DNA of 11,826 bases, from the NCBI GenBank assembly GCA_025361465.1, contig JANYAG010000072.1, forward strand, positions 1 through 11,826. Reading direction: 5' to 3'. Numbering within the stretch: the first letter of the stretch is position 1; each line of letters begins with the position of its first letter. Made by a program: the position numbers and the translations under genes. The DNA is from Gemmatimonadota bacterium (lineage in GTDB: Bacteria > Gemmatimonadota > Gemmatimonadetes > Gemmatimonadales > GWC2-71-9). Under the pieces are notes generated by a model. That model had not been told where the DNA came from, made no database searches, and saw only the letters and a list, made by a program, of their open reading frames with translations. Positions 1 to 7,010 of this stretch are shown here, one piece after another.

Positions 1-79
1 TACCAAATCCATTCGCATCGCACGATACTGCCTTCGTTGGTTGGAAGGTGGTATCAATGGAAAACCCCCTGAGGTGCGT

Positions 80-2263
80 ATGCGATCGAGCAGTGTCGTG
101 CTCCTCCTTGGAGCACTTGCCCTCCCTGTGTCGACGGTGTCGGCGCAAACCAGCTCCCCCACTCCCCAGTCCGATTCGACGGCCAAGATGGCGAAGCTGG
201 CGCCGATTACTGTCAGTGCGACGCGCACCGCGACGCTCATCTTCCAGACCGCGACGCCGGTCCTGTCGGTCGACTCATCGGTCATCCGGCGCGAGGTGCC
301 CAACGGCATCGGCGATCTCTTCCGCAATCTTCCCGGCGTCGACGTCACCGGCGTGGGCCCGAGCCAGGTACGGCTGATGATCCGCGGGCAGCGCGGCCAG
401 CGCATTCTCCTCGCCGAGGACGGGCTGCGGATGAACAACGCCCGGCGCCAGCAGGATTTCGGCGAAATCTCCTCCCTCACCGACATCAACGAACTGGCCA
501 GTGTCGAAGTCGTGCGGGGCCCTGCGTCGGTGCTGTACGGCACCGATGCAATTGGCGGCGTCGTGAACCAGATCACGCTGAATCCGCCACGGCGCGGCAG
601 CTCGACGATCCTCGGATCGGTGATGTACCGGCATTCAAGCGCCGACGCCCAGAACCTGGGCCACCTCCGACTCAGCGGCCGCGACGGCCGGTTCGGGTTC
701 ACCGCGTCGGCCGGACGACGGGAAGCGGGCAACTATCTCGCGCCAGCGGGGAGCTTCGGCAACCTGACGCTGGCGTCCCAGCAGCTGGTCAATGATGTCG
801 GCGTGCGCGACCGGAATTACGCCGCCAAGCTGAGCTACGACGCGGGCGAGAACAGTCGTGTCACCCTGGGGCTGTCGCGCTACGAATCTCGCGATGCCGG
901 ATTCGGCTATGTCGATCCGCGAGCGCTGGGCGACACGTCGGGTGTCGTGGTGCGACTGCTCTATCCCGACCAGCGTGTCAACCGAGTCACCGCGACCTAT
1001 CAGGCCTCGGCCCTTGGCTGGGGCCTGGCCGATCGGTTCTCGTTCGCGACGTTCACCGGGTCCAACACCCGCAGCTTTGACCAGCAGATCGACATCCCCT
1101 TCGGGGCCCCCCTGCCGCCGACGGCCGGCATGGCGATCCGGACCCACAACTACACCGACATCGGCAGCTACGGTGCCAGGATGGAACTGGTGAAGGTGAT
1201 CGGTGGCCGCCACACGCTCGTCTATGGCGCCGACTGGTACCTCGATCATTCCACCAACAGCGACGCGAGCAACACCACAACGACGGTGTTCGGTCCGCCG
1301 ACGGTCCGCACCTCGAACACCCCGACGCTCCCCAACGCCAACTATGCGACGGCAGGCGCCTTTGCGCAGGGAGAGTTCGCACTCGCCTCGCGGCTGACGA
1401 TGTCCGCCGGCGCGCGCGCGCAGACCATTCAGGCTACGACCCGTACCACCGCAGGGCTGTCGGCAGATCGGTCGGGGGTGAGCGCGTCGAACAGTGCCCT
1501 GGTCGGCAATCTCAGCGCGAAGTTTGCGGCCAGCTCGCGGCTCAACCTCGTCGCGACCGTCGGCCGGGCCTTCCGGGCGCCAAACCTGATCGAGCGCTAC
1601 TTCGACGGTGCCACGGCCGAGGGGAACGGCTACCAGGTCGCCAGTCCCGGCCTCGCACCGGAAACTTCGCTGAACATGGACGTCGGGTTCAAATTCCGCA
1701 GCGATCGGCTCTATGCCGAGGCGACCTACTTCAGCAACACGATTCACGACGGGATCCGGATCGTGCCGCTCGGCACCAAGGTCGGCAACTTCCCGGCGTA
1801 CCAGAACCAGAACGTCGCCAAGCTCCGCGACCAGGGGGTCGAGGCATTGGCCGAGGTGAAGGTGGGGAGCGGCTTCGCGGTGCTGGCACACGCCACCACC
1901 CTCAATTCCAAGAATGTCGATCGCACCAACCCGGTCGGCGACAGCTACGGCAGCAAGATCGGTGGCGAAGTGTCGTGGCGGGCGCCCGGCAGTCGCCTGG
2001 TGCTCGCGTACGAAATTCGACACCAGGGAATCCGGAAGGACATCGACCTGGGCACCAGCCCGGTTGGGGCCGAACTGCCCGCCTTCACGGTACACGCGGT
2101 CCGCGCGTCGTTCCGGTTGCCACAGTTCGGCCTGATGCGGCCAGAACTCGACGTGGCGGTGAACAACCTCACCAACGTGCTGTACGCCGAGGCATCGAAC
2201 ACATCGTTCTTCCGGCCGGAGCCGCGACGGAGCCTGACGACGGCCCTGCGCCTGGACTTCTGA
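80..2263 (+). CDS. TonB-dependent outer-membrane receptor, possibly heme/iron-type
   Basis: Predicted 727-residue outer-membrane beta-barrel that imports a bound ligand using energy passed on by TonB. The ATG at 80 is chosen because GAGGT lies 4 nt upstream and a good signal peptide follows: Arg-2, a hydrophobic core at about 6-19, and a likely signal peptidase I site after VSA (residue 22). A TonB-box-like stretch (ITVSATRT, about 43-50) precedes a plug domain (about 50-170) with the typical motifs RGQRGQRIL, EDGLRMNN and VEVVRGPASVLYGTDAIGGVVN. The barrel carries a FRAP motif (498-501) followed by SPGLAPETS, which matches the FRAP/NPNL pair of heme and hemoglobin receptors. It ends in Phe, as barrel proteins do. 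The family call is firm. The ligand is inferred from weak motifs, and a vitamin B12 or other siderophore receptor is not excluded. The next gene starts 2 nt after the stop, so the two are probably cotranscribed. Confidence 0.9.
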   Translation: MRSSSVVLLLGALALPVSTVSAQTSSPTPQSDSTAKMAKLAPITVSATRTATLIFQTATPVLSVDSSVIRREVPNGIGDLFRNLPGVDVTGVGPSQVRLMIRGQRGQRILLAEDGLRMNNARRQQDFGEISSLTDINELASVEVVRGPASVLYGTDAIGGVVNQITLNPPRRGSSTILGSVMYRHSSADAQNLGHLRLSGRDGRFGFTASAGRREAGNYLAPAGSFGNLTLASQQLVNDVGVRDRNYAAKLSYDAGENSRVTLGLSRYESRDAGFGYVDPRALGDTSGVVVRLLYPDQRVNRVTATYQASALGWGLADRFSFATFTGSNTRSFDQQIDIPFGAPLPPTAGMAIRTHNYTDIGSYGARMELVKVIGGRHTLVYGADWYLDHSTNSDASNTTTTVFGPPTVRTSNTPTLPNANYATAGAFAQGEFALASRLTMSAGARAQTIQATTRTTAGLSADRSGVSASNSALVGNLSAKFAASSRLNLVATVGRAFRAPNLIERYFDGATAEGNGYQVASPGLAPETSLNMDVGFKFRSDRLYAEATYFSNTIHDGIRIVPLGTKVGNFPAYQNQNVAKLRDQGVEALAEVKVGSGFAVLAHATTLNSKNVDRTNPVGDSYGSKIGGEVSWRAPGSRLVLAYEIRHQGIRKDIDLGTSPVGAELPAFTVHAVRASFRLPQFGLMRPELDVAVNNLTNVLYAEASNTSFFRPEPRRSLTTALRLDF

Positions 2264-2265
2264 CG

Positions 2266-2991
2266 GTGCCGGCACAATCCGCGGTGCACTACATCCCGAT
2301 CGCCACCACGTGCGTGGCGATCGGGTTCGCCCTGACCGTCTTCGCGCGATATCGCGCCCGCGGTGGAATGCATCTGCTCTGGTGGGGCATTGGGATGGTG
2401 ACCTATGCCGCCGGGACGTTCACGGAGTCGTGGACCACGCTCTTCGGCTGGAATGAACCGATCTTCCGCCTCTGGTACATCACGGGCGCCCTCCTGGGCG
2501 GTGCGCCGCTCGCCCAGGGGACCGCCTACCTCCTCTGGTCGCGAAAGACCGCCGATCGACTCACCGTCATCCTGATCACGGTCATTATCGTGGCCTCCGT
2601 CGCCGTCCTGCTGGCGCCGATCAACTTCGGCCTGGTCGAATTGCACCGTCTCTCCGGCAAGGTGTTCGCCACCCAGTGGGTCCGAGCGTTCAGCCCGTTC
2701 ATCAACACCTATGCGGCGAGTGTGTTGGTCGGCGGTGCCTGCTGGTCGGCATACCGGTACTGGCAGAACCAGGGATCGGGCGCCGCTCGCCGGGTGTTGG
2801 CCAACACCCTGATCGCGTTCGGCGGCATCCTGCCGGGCATCGGCGGGAGCTTCACCCGATTCGGCCACGTCGAGGTGCTCTACGTGACCGAACTGCTCGG
2901 ACTGACCATGATCTTTGCGGGCTACCTGCTGATCACCCGCGACGGCGGGCGAACCATCCATCGGCTGGCGACTCAGCCAGCCACCAATTGA
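2266..2991 (+). CDS. Seven-transmembrane protein of unknown function
   Basis: I do not recognise this 241-residue protein. It has about seven hydrophobic segments, roughly residues 8-27, 35-53, 67-90, 99-118, 144-165, 178-197 and 203-223. Short basic tails such as RYRARGG and WSRKTADR lie between or after them, and the short hydrophilic C-terminus has no added domain. There is no obvious catalytic motif, metal-binding cluster or transporter signature. The start is set at GTG 2266, only 2 nt after the receptor stop. No clear Shine-Dalgarno is visible, so translation is probably coupled to the receptor; GTG 2284 is an alternative start. The context suggests a role linked to the outer-membrane receptor, such as inner-membrane handling of its ligand or sensing, but this rests on position alone. 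That it is a real gene is supported by the length, the regular membrane topology and the absence of a better reading frame on either strand. Confidence 0.75.
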   Translation: MPAQSAVHYIPIATTCVAIGFALTVFARYRARGGMHLLWWGIGMVTYAAGTFTESWTTLFGWNEPIFRLWYITGALLGGAPLAQGTAYLLWSRKTADRLTVILITVIIVASVAVLLAPINFGLVELHRLSGKVFATQWVRAFSPFINTYAASVLVGGACWSAYRYWQNQGSGAARRVLANTLIAFGGILPGIGGSFTRFGHVEVLYVTELLGLTMIFAGYLLITRDGGRTIHRLATQPATN

Positions 2992-3009
2992 GTGGAATCT
3001 CGGGCGCCC

Positions 3010-3039
3010 TTGCGCACATCTCGCCTCTCCGAGTACAAT
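3010..3039 (+). promoter_or_regulatory. Candidate promoter of the his operon
   Basis: TACAAT at 3034-3039 matches five of six bases of the -10 consensus TATAAT. A poor -35-like TTGCGC lies at 3010-3015, 18 nt upstream. A start of transcription about 7 nt after the -10 falls at or next to the A of the leader ATG at 3047. This is the only good -10 in the short gap between the membrane-protein stop (2991) and the leader peptide. The -35 is weak and the sigma factor specificity of this organism is unknown, so the call rests mainly on the -10 and its position. Confidence 0.55.
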
Positions 3040-3046
3040 AGTCCCC

Positions 3047-3106
3047 ATGCTGATTCACGCCCATCGCCATCATGCCCATCACCACGGAGTTTCCGGGGCG
3101 GTTTGA
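3047..3106 (+). CDS. hisL: His operon leader peptide (attenuator)
   Basis: A 19-codon ORF encodes MLIHAHRHHAHHHGVSGAV. Seven of the ten residues 4-13 are histidine (positions 4, 6, 8, 9, 11, 12, 13), and the ORF stops at TGA 3104-3106. It sits 38 nt before an intrinsic terminator hairpin and 113 nt before the first structural his gene. This is the arrangement of classical his attenuation, where ribosome stalling at His codons under low charged tRNA-His prevents the terminator from forming. It is too short for automated gene calling. There is no Shine-Dalgarno before the ATG (preceding bases AGTCCCC), while a -10-like TACAAT ends 7 nt upstream, so the mRNA may begin at the ATG itself (leaderless). 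Seven His in ten residues directly before a complete his operon is very unlikely by chance. Confidence 0.92.
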   Translation: MLIHAHRHHAHHHGVSGAV

Positions 3107-3155
3107 TGTCGTGTTAGCGTGCAGCTGAGATCGCGCAACCATCAACGCCGGCCCC
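3095..3155 (+). promoter_or_regulatory. Candidate antiterminator pairing in the his leader
   Basis: The end of the leader ORF (3095-3103, GGGGCGGTT) can pair imperfectly with the left arm of the terminator (3144-3155): GGGGC with GCCCC, then short CC and AA extensions across bulges. A ribosome stalled at the early His codons would leave 3095-3103 free, favouring this pairing and read-through. A ribosome reaching the TGA at 3104 would cover it and let the terminator form. A second small helix, 3113-3119 with 3134-3139, could form between them. The pairing was found by eye, has gaps, and no folding energies were calculated. Confidence 0.35.
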
Positions 3156-3180
3156 TTGGGCCGGCGTTTCGACTTTTCGG
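3144..3180 (+). terminator. Intrinsic terminator of the his attenuator
   Basis: AACGCCGGCCC (3144-3154) and GGGCCGGCGTT (3158-3168) are perfect reverse complements, giving an 11-bp GC-rich stem with a 3-nt loop (CTT). It is followed by a T-rich run broken by CGAC (TTTCGACTTTT, 3167-3177). It lies between the His-rich leader ORF and the hisG ribosome binding site, so it must be conditional and not the end of an upstream unit. The T-tract is interrupted, which is common in high-GC genomes. Confidence 0.85.
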
Positions 3181-3208
3181 AGTCCGACGCGCCTCCCCTT
3201 GGGGCCGC

Positions 3209-3221
3209 GGAGGACGATGTG
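3209..3221 (+). promoter_or_regulatory. hisG ribosome binding site and GTG start
   Basis: GGAGGA at 3209-3214 lies 4 nt before GTG 3219-3221. This decides the start of hisG. The in-frame TTG at 3156 would extend the protein by 21 residues, but it begins in the loop of the attenuator terminator and has no ribosome binding site. Confidence 0.8.
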
Positions 3222-4097
3222 ACACCAGTAGATGCTGGCCAAGCGCTGCGAGTCGCGCTTCCGAAGGGACGGATGCAGGCAGAGGTGTTCGCGCTGCTCG
3301 AGGCAGCCGGGCTGAAAGTCCGGGCCGGCAGCCGGGAGTACCGGCCCACCATCGACGGCAGCCAGTACAGTGTGAAGATCCTCAAGCCGCAGAACATCGT
3401 CGAGATGCTGGCGGCGGGTTCGCGCGATGTCGGCTTCGCGGGTGCCGACTGGGTGGCCGAACTCGGCGTCGACGTAGTGGAGGTGCTGGATACCAGTCTC
3501 GACCCGGTGCGCCTGGTGGCAGCCGCTCCCGAAGCCCTGCTCGACGCGGGGCAACTCCGGCGGCGCGATGGATTGGTGGTCGCCTCCGAATACCTGCAGC
3601 TGACACGATCGTGGCTCGGGCGCGCCGGACTCGACGCTCGGCTGGTCCGGTCCTATGGAGCGACGGAGGTCTTTCCTCCCGACGACGCCGACCTGATCGT
3701 CGACAACACTGCCACCGGGGCGACCCTCGCCGCCAACGGCCTGACGATCATCGGCACCTTGATGACGTCGTCGACACGACTCTTCGCCAATCCGCGCGTG
3801 CTCGATCAACCCGTGCGCCGGGCGGCGCTCGATGACCTGAAGATGCTGCTCGGCTCGGTACTCGAGGCACGCCAGCGAGTGATGCTCGAGGTCAACGTCA
3901 CCAGCGATCGGCTCGAAACGGTGTGCGCCATCCTCCCCTGCATGCGGGAGCCGACCATCGCGATGCTCCACGGCAACGCCGGCTTCGCCATCAAGGTGGC
4001 TGTTCCGCGGCGCGACCTGCCGCGACTGGTGCCCTTGGTGAAGGCCTCCGGCGGAACCGACCTGGTTGTCAGCACACTGTCGCAGATCGTCCCGTGA
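3219..4097 (+). CDS. hisG: ATP phosphoribosyltransferase HisG, long form
   Basis: Catalyses the first step of histidine synthesis: ATP + PRPP to phosphoribosyl-ATP. From GTG 3219 the protein is 292 residues, the length of the long, HisZ-independent class. The N-terminal part shows LRVALPKGRM and a DVGFAGADWVAELGVD stretch typical of the catalytic domain, and DNTATGATL near the PRPP-binding region. The last about 75 residues (VMLEVNVTSDRL...LPCMREPTI...LVVSTLSQIVP) match the C-terminal regulatory, ACT-like domain through which histidine inhibits long-form HisG. No hisZ lies nearby, which agrees with this class. It is the first structural gene after the attenuator. Its TGA overlaps the GTG of hisC in GTGA (4094-4097), which suggests translational coupling. 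Identification is firm; feedback inhibition is inferred from the family. Confidence 0.96.
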   Translation: MTPVDAGQALRVALPKGRMQAEVFALLEAAGLKVRAGSREYRPTIDGSQYSVKILKPQNIVEMLAAGSRDVGFAGADWVAELGVDVVEVLDTSLDPVRLVAAAPEALLDAGQLRRRDGLVVASEYLQLTRSWLGRAGLDARLVRSYGATEVFPPDDADLIVDNTATGATLAANGLTIIGTLMTSSTRLFANPRVLDQPVRRAALDDLKMLLGSVLEARQRVMLEVNVTSDRLETVCAILPCMREPTIAMLHGNAGFAIKVAVPRRDLPRLVPLVKASGGTDLVVSTLSQIVP

Positions 4098-5824
4098 CTG
4101 ACACGCTCGATCTTCCCTCGGGGCTTCGCGTGGCGCCTGCCGTGGCGAGCGTGTCGGCGTACGCCCCGGCCCGTCATCCCGCACCGACCGACCTGGACCT
4201 TTCGGGAAGCGCTGGGTCCTCAGCCGACCCGGGGGCCGATTTCGCAGGCATCGCAGGGGAGTTGACGCGTCGCGCGGCGAAGTATCCCGAGGTCGCGCAG
4301 TTGACGGCGCGACTTGCCAAGCAGATCGGGGTGCCCACCGAGCGGCTGCTGATCACCGCCGGTGCTGACGACGCGCTGGAGCGGGCCTTCCGCTCGGTGC
4401 TGACGCCGGGGCGCGAGGTGCTGCTGACCACACCCACCTTCGAGATGCTGCCACGCTACGCCCGGCTCACCGGCGCGACCATCCGGCAGGTGGCATGGCC
4501 GTCGGGTCCGCTTCCCACGCACGAGCTGGTGGCAGCGATCTCCCCCGAGACCTCGCTGGTGGCGATTGTATCGCCCAACAACCCGACCGGCGCCGTGGCG
4601 TCGCTGGCAGACCTGCTCACCGTCACGCGTGCCGCACCGAACGCATTGCTGCTGGTCGATCTGGCCTATGTCGAGTTCGCCGACGCGGACCCGACGCGTG
4701 AGCTGCTGCGTGAGCCGAGAGTCCTGGTGACTCGCACCTTCTCCAAGGCCTGGGCGCTGCCGGGGCTGCGGGTTGGCTGGGCCGCGGGGCCTCCCGAGGT
4801 GATCACGTGGATGCAGCGAGCCGGCAGCCCCTTCCCCATCGCCGGCACGTCGCTCGCGCTGGTCGAGTCGGCTCTCGAGCGCCTGGACACGCCATCCGCC
4901 ACCGTCTCTGCCGTTCGAGATGCTCGCGCTCGCCTGACAGCGCTCCTCGATGCCCTCGGGCTCGATCCCCTGCCCTCACAGGCCAACTTCGTGTGTGTTG
5001 CATCCACGCAGGCTCCCTGGGTCCGTGACGCACTCGCCGGTCAGGGCATTGCAGTACGGTACCTCCCAGACCGCTACATCGATCGTCTTCGCATCGCCTG
5101 CCCGACGGGAAGCGCGCCATACCAGCGACTCGCGCACGCCCTCACGACCAGCGTCGCCCCCGAGGGATTGATCTTCGACATGGATGGTGTGCTGGCCGAC
5201 GTGAGCCGCTCCTACCGCACCGCCATCATCAACACGGCCGCTACGTTCGGCGTCACGGTGACCACCGACGAGATCCGCGATGCCAAAGCGCAGGGCAACG
5301 CGAATGATGACTGGCAGCTCACCGCGGCGCTCCTCGCCGCACACGGCACCTCGCTCCCACTCGAAGAAGTGACGATGGTGTTCGAGGCCATGTATCAAGG
5401 CGGCCCCGGGCGTCCCGGGTTGCGCGAGATGGAATCGCTCCTGACGACACCTGAGCGACTCACGCGGCTCGCTTCGCGCTACCGCCTCGGCATCGCCACT
5501 GGCCGACCCCGTGCCGATGCGGAGCGCTTCCTGGCGCGCTTCGGAATCAGCCGGCTGTTCGCCTGCTGCGTCACGAAGGAGGACGGCCCCGGCAAGCCGG
5601 ACGCCTTCCCCATCACGGAAGCGATGGAGCGATTGGGCGTGACCCGCGCCTGGATGATCGGCGACACGCCCGACGACATCCGCTCGGCTCGCGCCGCCGG
5701 GGCCTTGCCCCTCGGCGTGCTCGCGCCGCAGGACCACAGTGCCACCATGAGCAGCGCGCTGTTGACTGCCGGCGCGGCTCGCGTGCTGACCGGACTTGAC
5801 CAACTCGAGGAACTCCTGCCATGA
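4094..5824 (+). CDS. hisC: HisC aminotransferase fused to a HAD phosphatase
   Basis: A 576-residue fusion. Residues 1-352 are histidinol-phosphate aminotransferase: PNNPTG (161-166), Asp-189 and Tyr-192 in LVDLAYVEF, the PLP lysine K218 in TFSKAWALPG, and Arg-333 in RLRIACPTG. After a linker of about five residues, 357-576 form a HAD-family hydrolase: nucleophile D362 and D364 in FDMDGV, motif II T469 in IATGRP, motif III K501 in GKPD, and motif IV D527/D528 in MIGDTPDD. The pathway needs a histidinol-phosphatase, and no other candidate is encoded here because HisB lacks the phosphatase domain. The HAD domain therefore probably dephosphorylates the histidinol phosphate made by the N-terminal domain. 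That is inference; the HAD resembles a small family I recall as TIGR01548. Start is GTG 4094, overlapping hisG by 4 nt, with no clear Shine-Dalgarno. No internal start precedes the HAD domain. Confidence 0.93.
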   Translation: MTDTLDLPSGLRVAPAVASVSAYAPARHPAPTDLDLSGSAGSSADPGADFAGIAGELTRRAAKYPEVAQLTARLAKQIGVPTERLLITAGADDALERAFRSVLTPGREVLLTTPTFEMLPRYARLTGATIRQVAWPSGPLPTHELVAAISPETSLVAIVSPNNPTGAVASLADLLTVTRAAPNALLLVDLAYVEFADADPTRELLREPRVLVTRTFSKAWALPGLRVGWAAGPPEVITWMQRAGSPFPIAGTSLALVESALERLDTPSATVSAVRDARARLTALLDALGLDPLPSQANFVCVASTQAPWVRDALAGQGIAVRYLPDRYIDRLRIACPTGSAPYQRLAHALTTSVAPEGLIFDMDGVLADVSRSYRTAIINTAATFGVTVTTDEIRDAKAQGNANDDWQLTAALLAAHGTSLPLEEVTMVFEAMYQGGPGRPGLREMESLLTTPERLTRLASRYRLGIATGRPRADAERFLARFGISRLFACCVTKEDGPGKPDAFPITEAMERLGVTRAWMIGDTPDDIRSARAAGALPLGVLAPQDHSATMSSALLTAGAARVLTGLDQLEELLP

Positions 5825-6408
5825 CCGAGCGCAGCGCCACCATCACCCGACGCACCCGCGAGACCGACATCTCTGTCCGCCTCGACCTCGATGGCACGGG
5901 CGTCGTCGAGGTGAAGACGGGCATCGGTTTCCTCGATCACCTCCTCACCGCCGTCGCCATGCACGCCGGCTTCGACCTCTCGCTGGTGGCACGCGGTGAT
6001 CTGGAGATCGACGATCACCACACCGCCGAGGATTGCGCCCTGGTGCTCGGCGCCGCCATCGACCAGGCCCTGGGAGAGCGCCGCGGCATCACCCGCTTCG
6101 GCGCGGGGTTCGCGCCGCTCGACGAAGCGCTCGCGCGCGCAGTGGTGGACTTCTCGGGCCGCCCGTTCGCCCGCATCGCCCTCGGCCTCACGCGCGAACG
6201 CCTCGGGGAACTGTCGTGCGAGAACATTCCGCATGTCCTCACGTCACTGGCGATCGCAGCGCGGATGACGCTGCACGTCGACGTCCTCGTCGGCGAGAAT
6301 GACCATCACCGTGCCGAAGCGGGATTCAAGGCGCTGGCACTGGCGCTGCGTGCGGCGGTCACCGTCACCCGGAGTAGCGCGGTCCCGAGCACCAAGGGCG
6401 TGCTCTGA
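5821..6408 (+). CDS. hisB: Imidazoleglycerol-phosphate dehydratase HisB
   Basis: Removes water from imidazoleglycerol phosphate to give imidazoleacetol phosphate. The 195-residue protein is the monofunctional form, without the N-terminal phosphatase domain of E. coli HisB. All hallmark metal-binding motifs are present: GFLDHLL (36-42), DDHHTAED (64-71), SGRP (112-115), ENDHHRAE (159-166) and the C-terminal STKGVL (190-195). The ATG overlaps the stop of hisC-HAD in ATGA (5821-5824), and GAGGAA at 5807-5812 gives a well-placed ribosome binding site. The lack of a phosphatase domain is why the HAD half of the preceding gene is the likely histidinol-phosphatase. Confidence 0.97.
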   Translation: MTERSATITRRTRETDISVRLDLDGTGVVEVKTGIGFLDHLLTAVAMHAGFDLSLVARGDLEIDDHHTAEDCALVLGAAIDQALGERRGITRFGAGFAPLDEALARAVVDFSGRPFARIALGLTRERLGELSCENIPHVLTSLAIAARMTLHVDVLVGENDHHRAEAGFKALALALRAAVTVTRSSAVPSTKGVL

Positions 6409-7010
6409 TGCGCGATCGCGCGGTGAACATCATCCCGACCGGAACCGCCAACCTGGCCTCGGTGATGGCAGGGCTCCGCCGCGTCGGCGCCGAGCCGCTC
6501 ATCGCGGCCTCCGCAGAGGAAGTGCTCCGGGCGCCGCGCGTGGTCGTTCCGGGTGTGGGATCGTTCGGCGCCGCCCTGGCCGAGGTGCGCCGCCGGGGCA
6601 TTGACGTCGCCTTGCGCGAACGGCTGGAGCGCGGCTCCCCGACGCTGCTCATCTGCCTCGGACTCCAGCTGCTCGCGACGGCGAGTGAGGAGTCGCCGGG
6701 CGAGCGGGGACTCGGCATCATCGCCGCCACGGTGAAGCGACTGCCACCCGGGGTGCTGCGTCCCCAGCTCGGCTGGAATCAGGTCACCACCGGAGCAGGC
6801 GCTCGCTGTGTCGCGCCCGGGTACGCCTACTTCGCGAACTCGTATTGTCTCTACGAAGCGGACAGCTCCTGGACTCTCGCCTGGAGCGATCACGGGGGAC
6901 CCTTCATCGCGGCCCTCGAGCGCGGACCGCAGCTCGCCTGCCAGTTTCATCCCGAGCTCTCCGGCGCGTGGGGCCTGCGGCTGCTCGACGCGTGGTGTGC
7001 CGCATGCTGA
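6408..7010 (+). CDS. hisH: HisH, glutaminase subunit of IGP synthase
   Basis: Glutamine amidotransferase that hydrolyses glutamine and passes ammonia to HisF for closure of the imidazole ring. 200 residues, class I type. The catalytic triad is visible as C83 in LLICLGLQLL, H181 and E183 in QFHPELSG. Other family marks are PGVGSFG (48-54), QLGWNQV (120-126) and YFANSYCLYE (141-150). The N-terminus PTGTANLASV stands where DYGxGNLxSV is usual, so the Asp-Tyr is replaced by Pro-Thr; this is not a catalytic position as far as I know. The ATG shares one base with the hisB stop (TGATG), with AAGGG 9 nt upstream. It overlaps its partner hisF by 7 nt. Confidence 0.95.
   Translation: MRDRAVNIIPTGTANLASVMAGLRRVGAEPLIAASAEEVLRAPRVVVPGVGSFGAALAEVRRRGIDVALRERLERGSPTLLICLGLQLLATASEESPGERGLGIIAATVKRLPPGVLRPQLGWNQVTTGAGARCVAPGYAYFANSYCLYEADSSWTLAWSDHGGPFIAALERGPQLACQFHPELSGAWGLRLLDAWCAAC

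Noticed and set aside
1..79. Possible riboswitch or Fur site upstream of the TonB receptor; a small hairpin (CCTTC 31-35 / GAAGG 44-48) is visible, with TACCA 1-5 and TGGTA 49-53 complementary.
   Set aside because: The region is cut by the window start. No B12-box or Fur-box-like sequence is seen, and short complementary words of this size arise easily by chance.
635..2275. Long minus-strand open frame opposite the receptor gene.
   Set aside because: It mirrors codon positions of the clearly real receptor gene, as expected in GC-rich DNA, and its translation has no recognisable domain.
5162..5824. HAD phosphatase as a separate gene, with the fusion being a frame artefact.
   Set aside because: The frame is continuous from the HisC domain, with no stop, no start codon and no ribosome binding site near the domain border.
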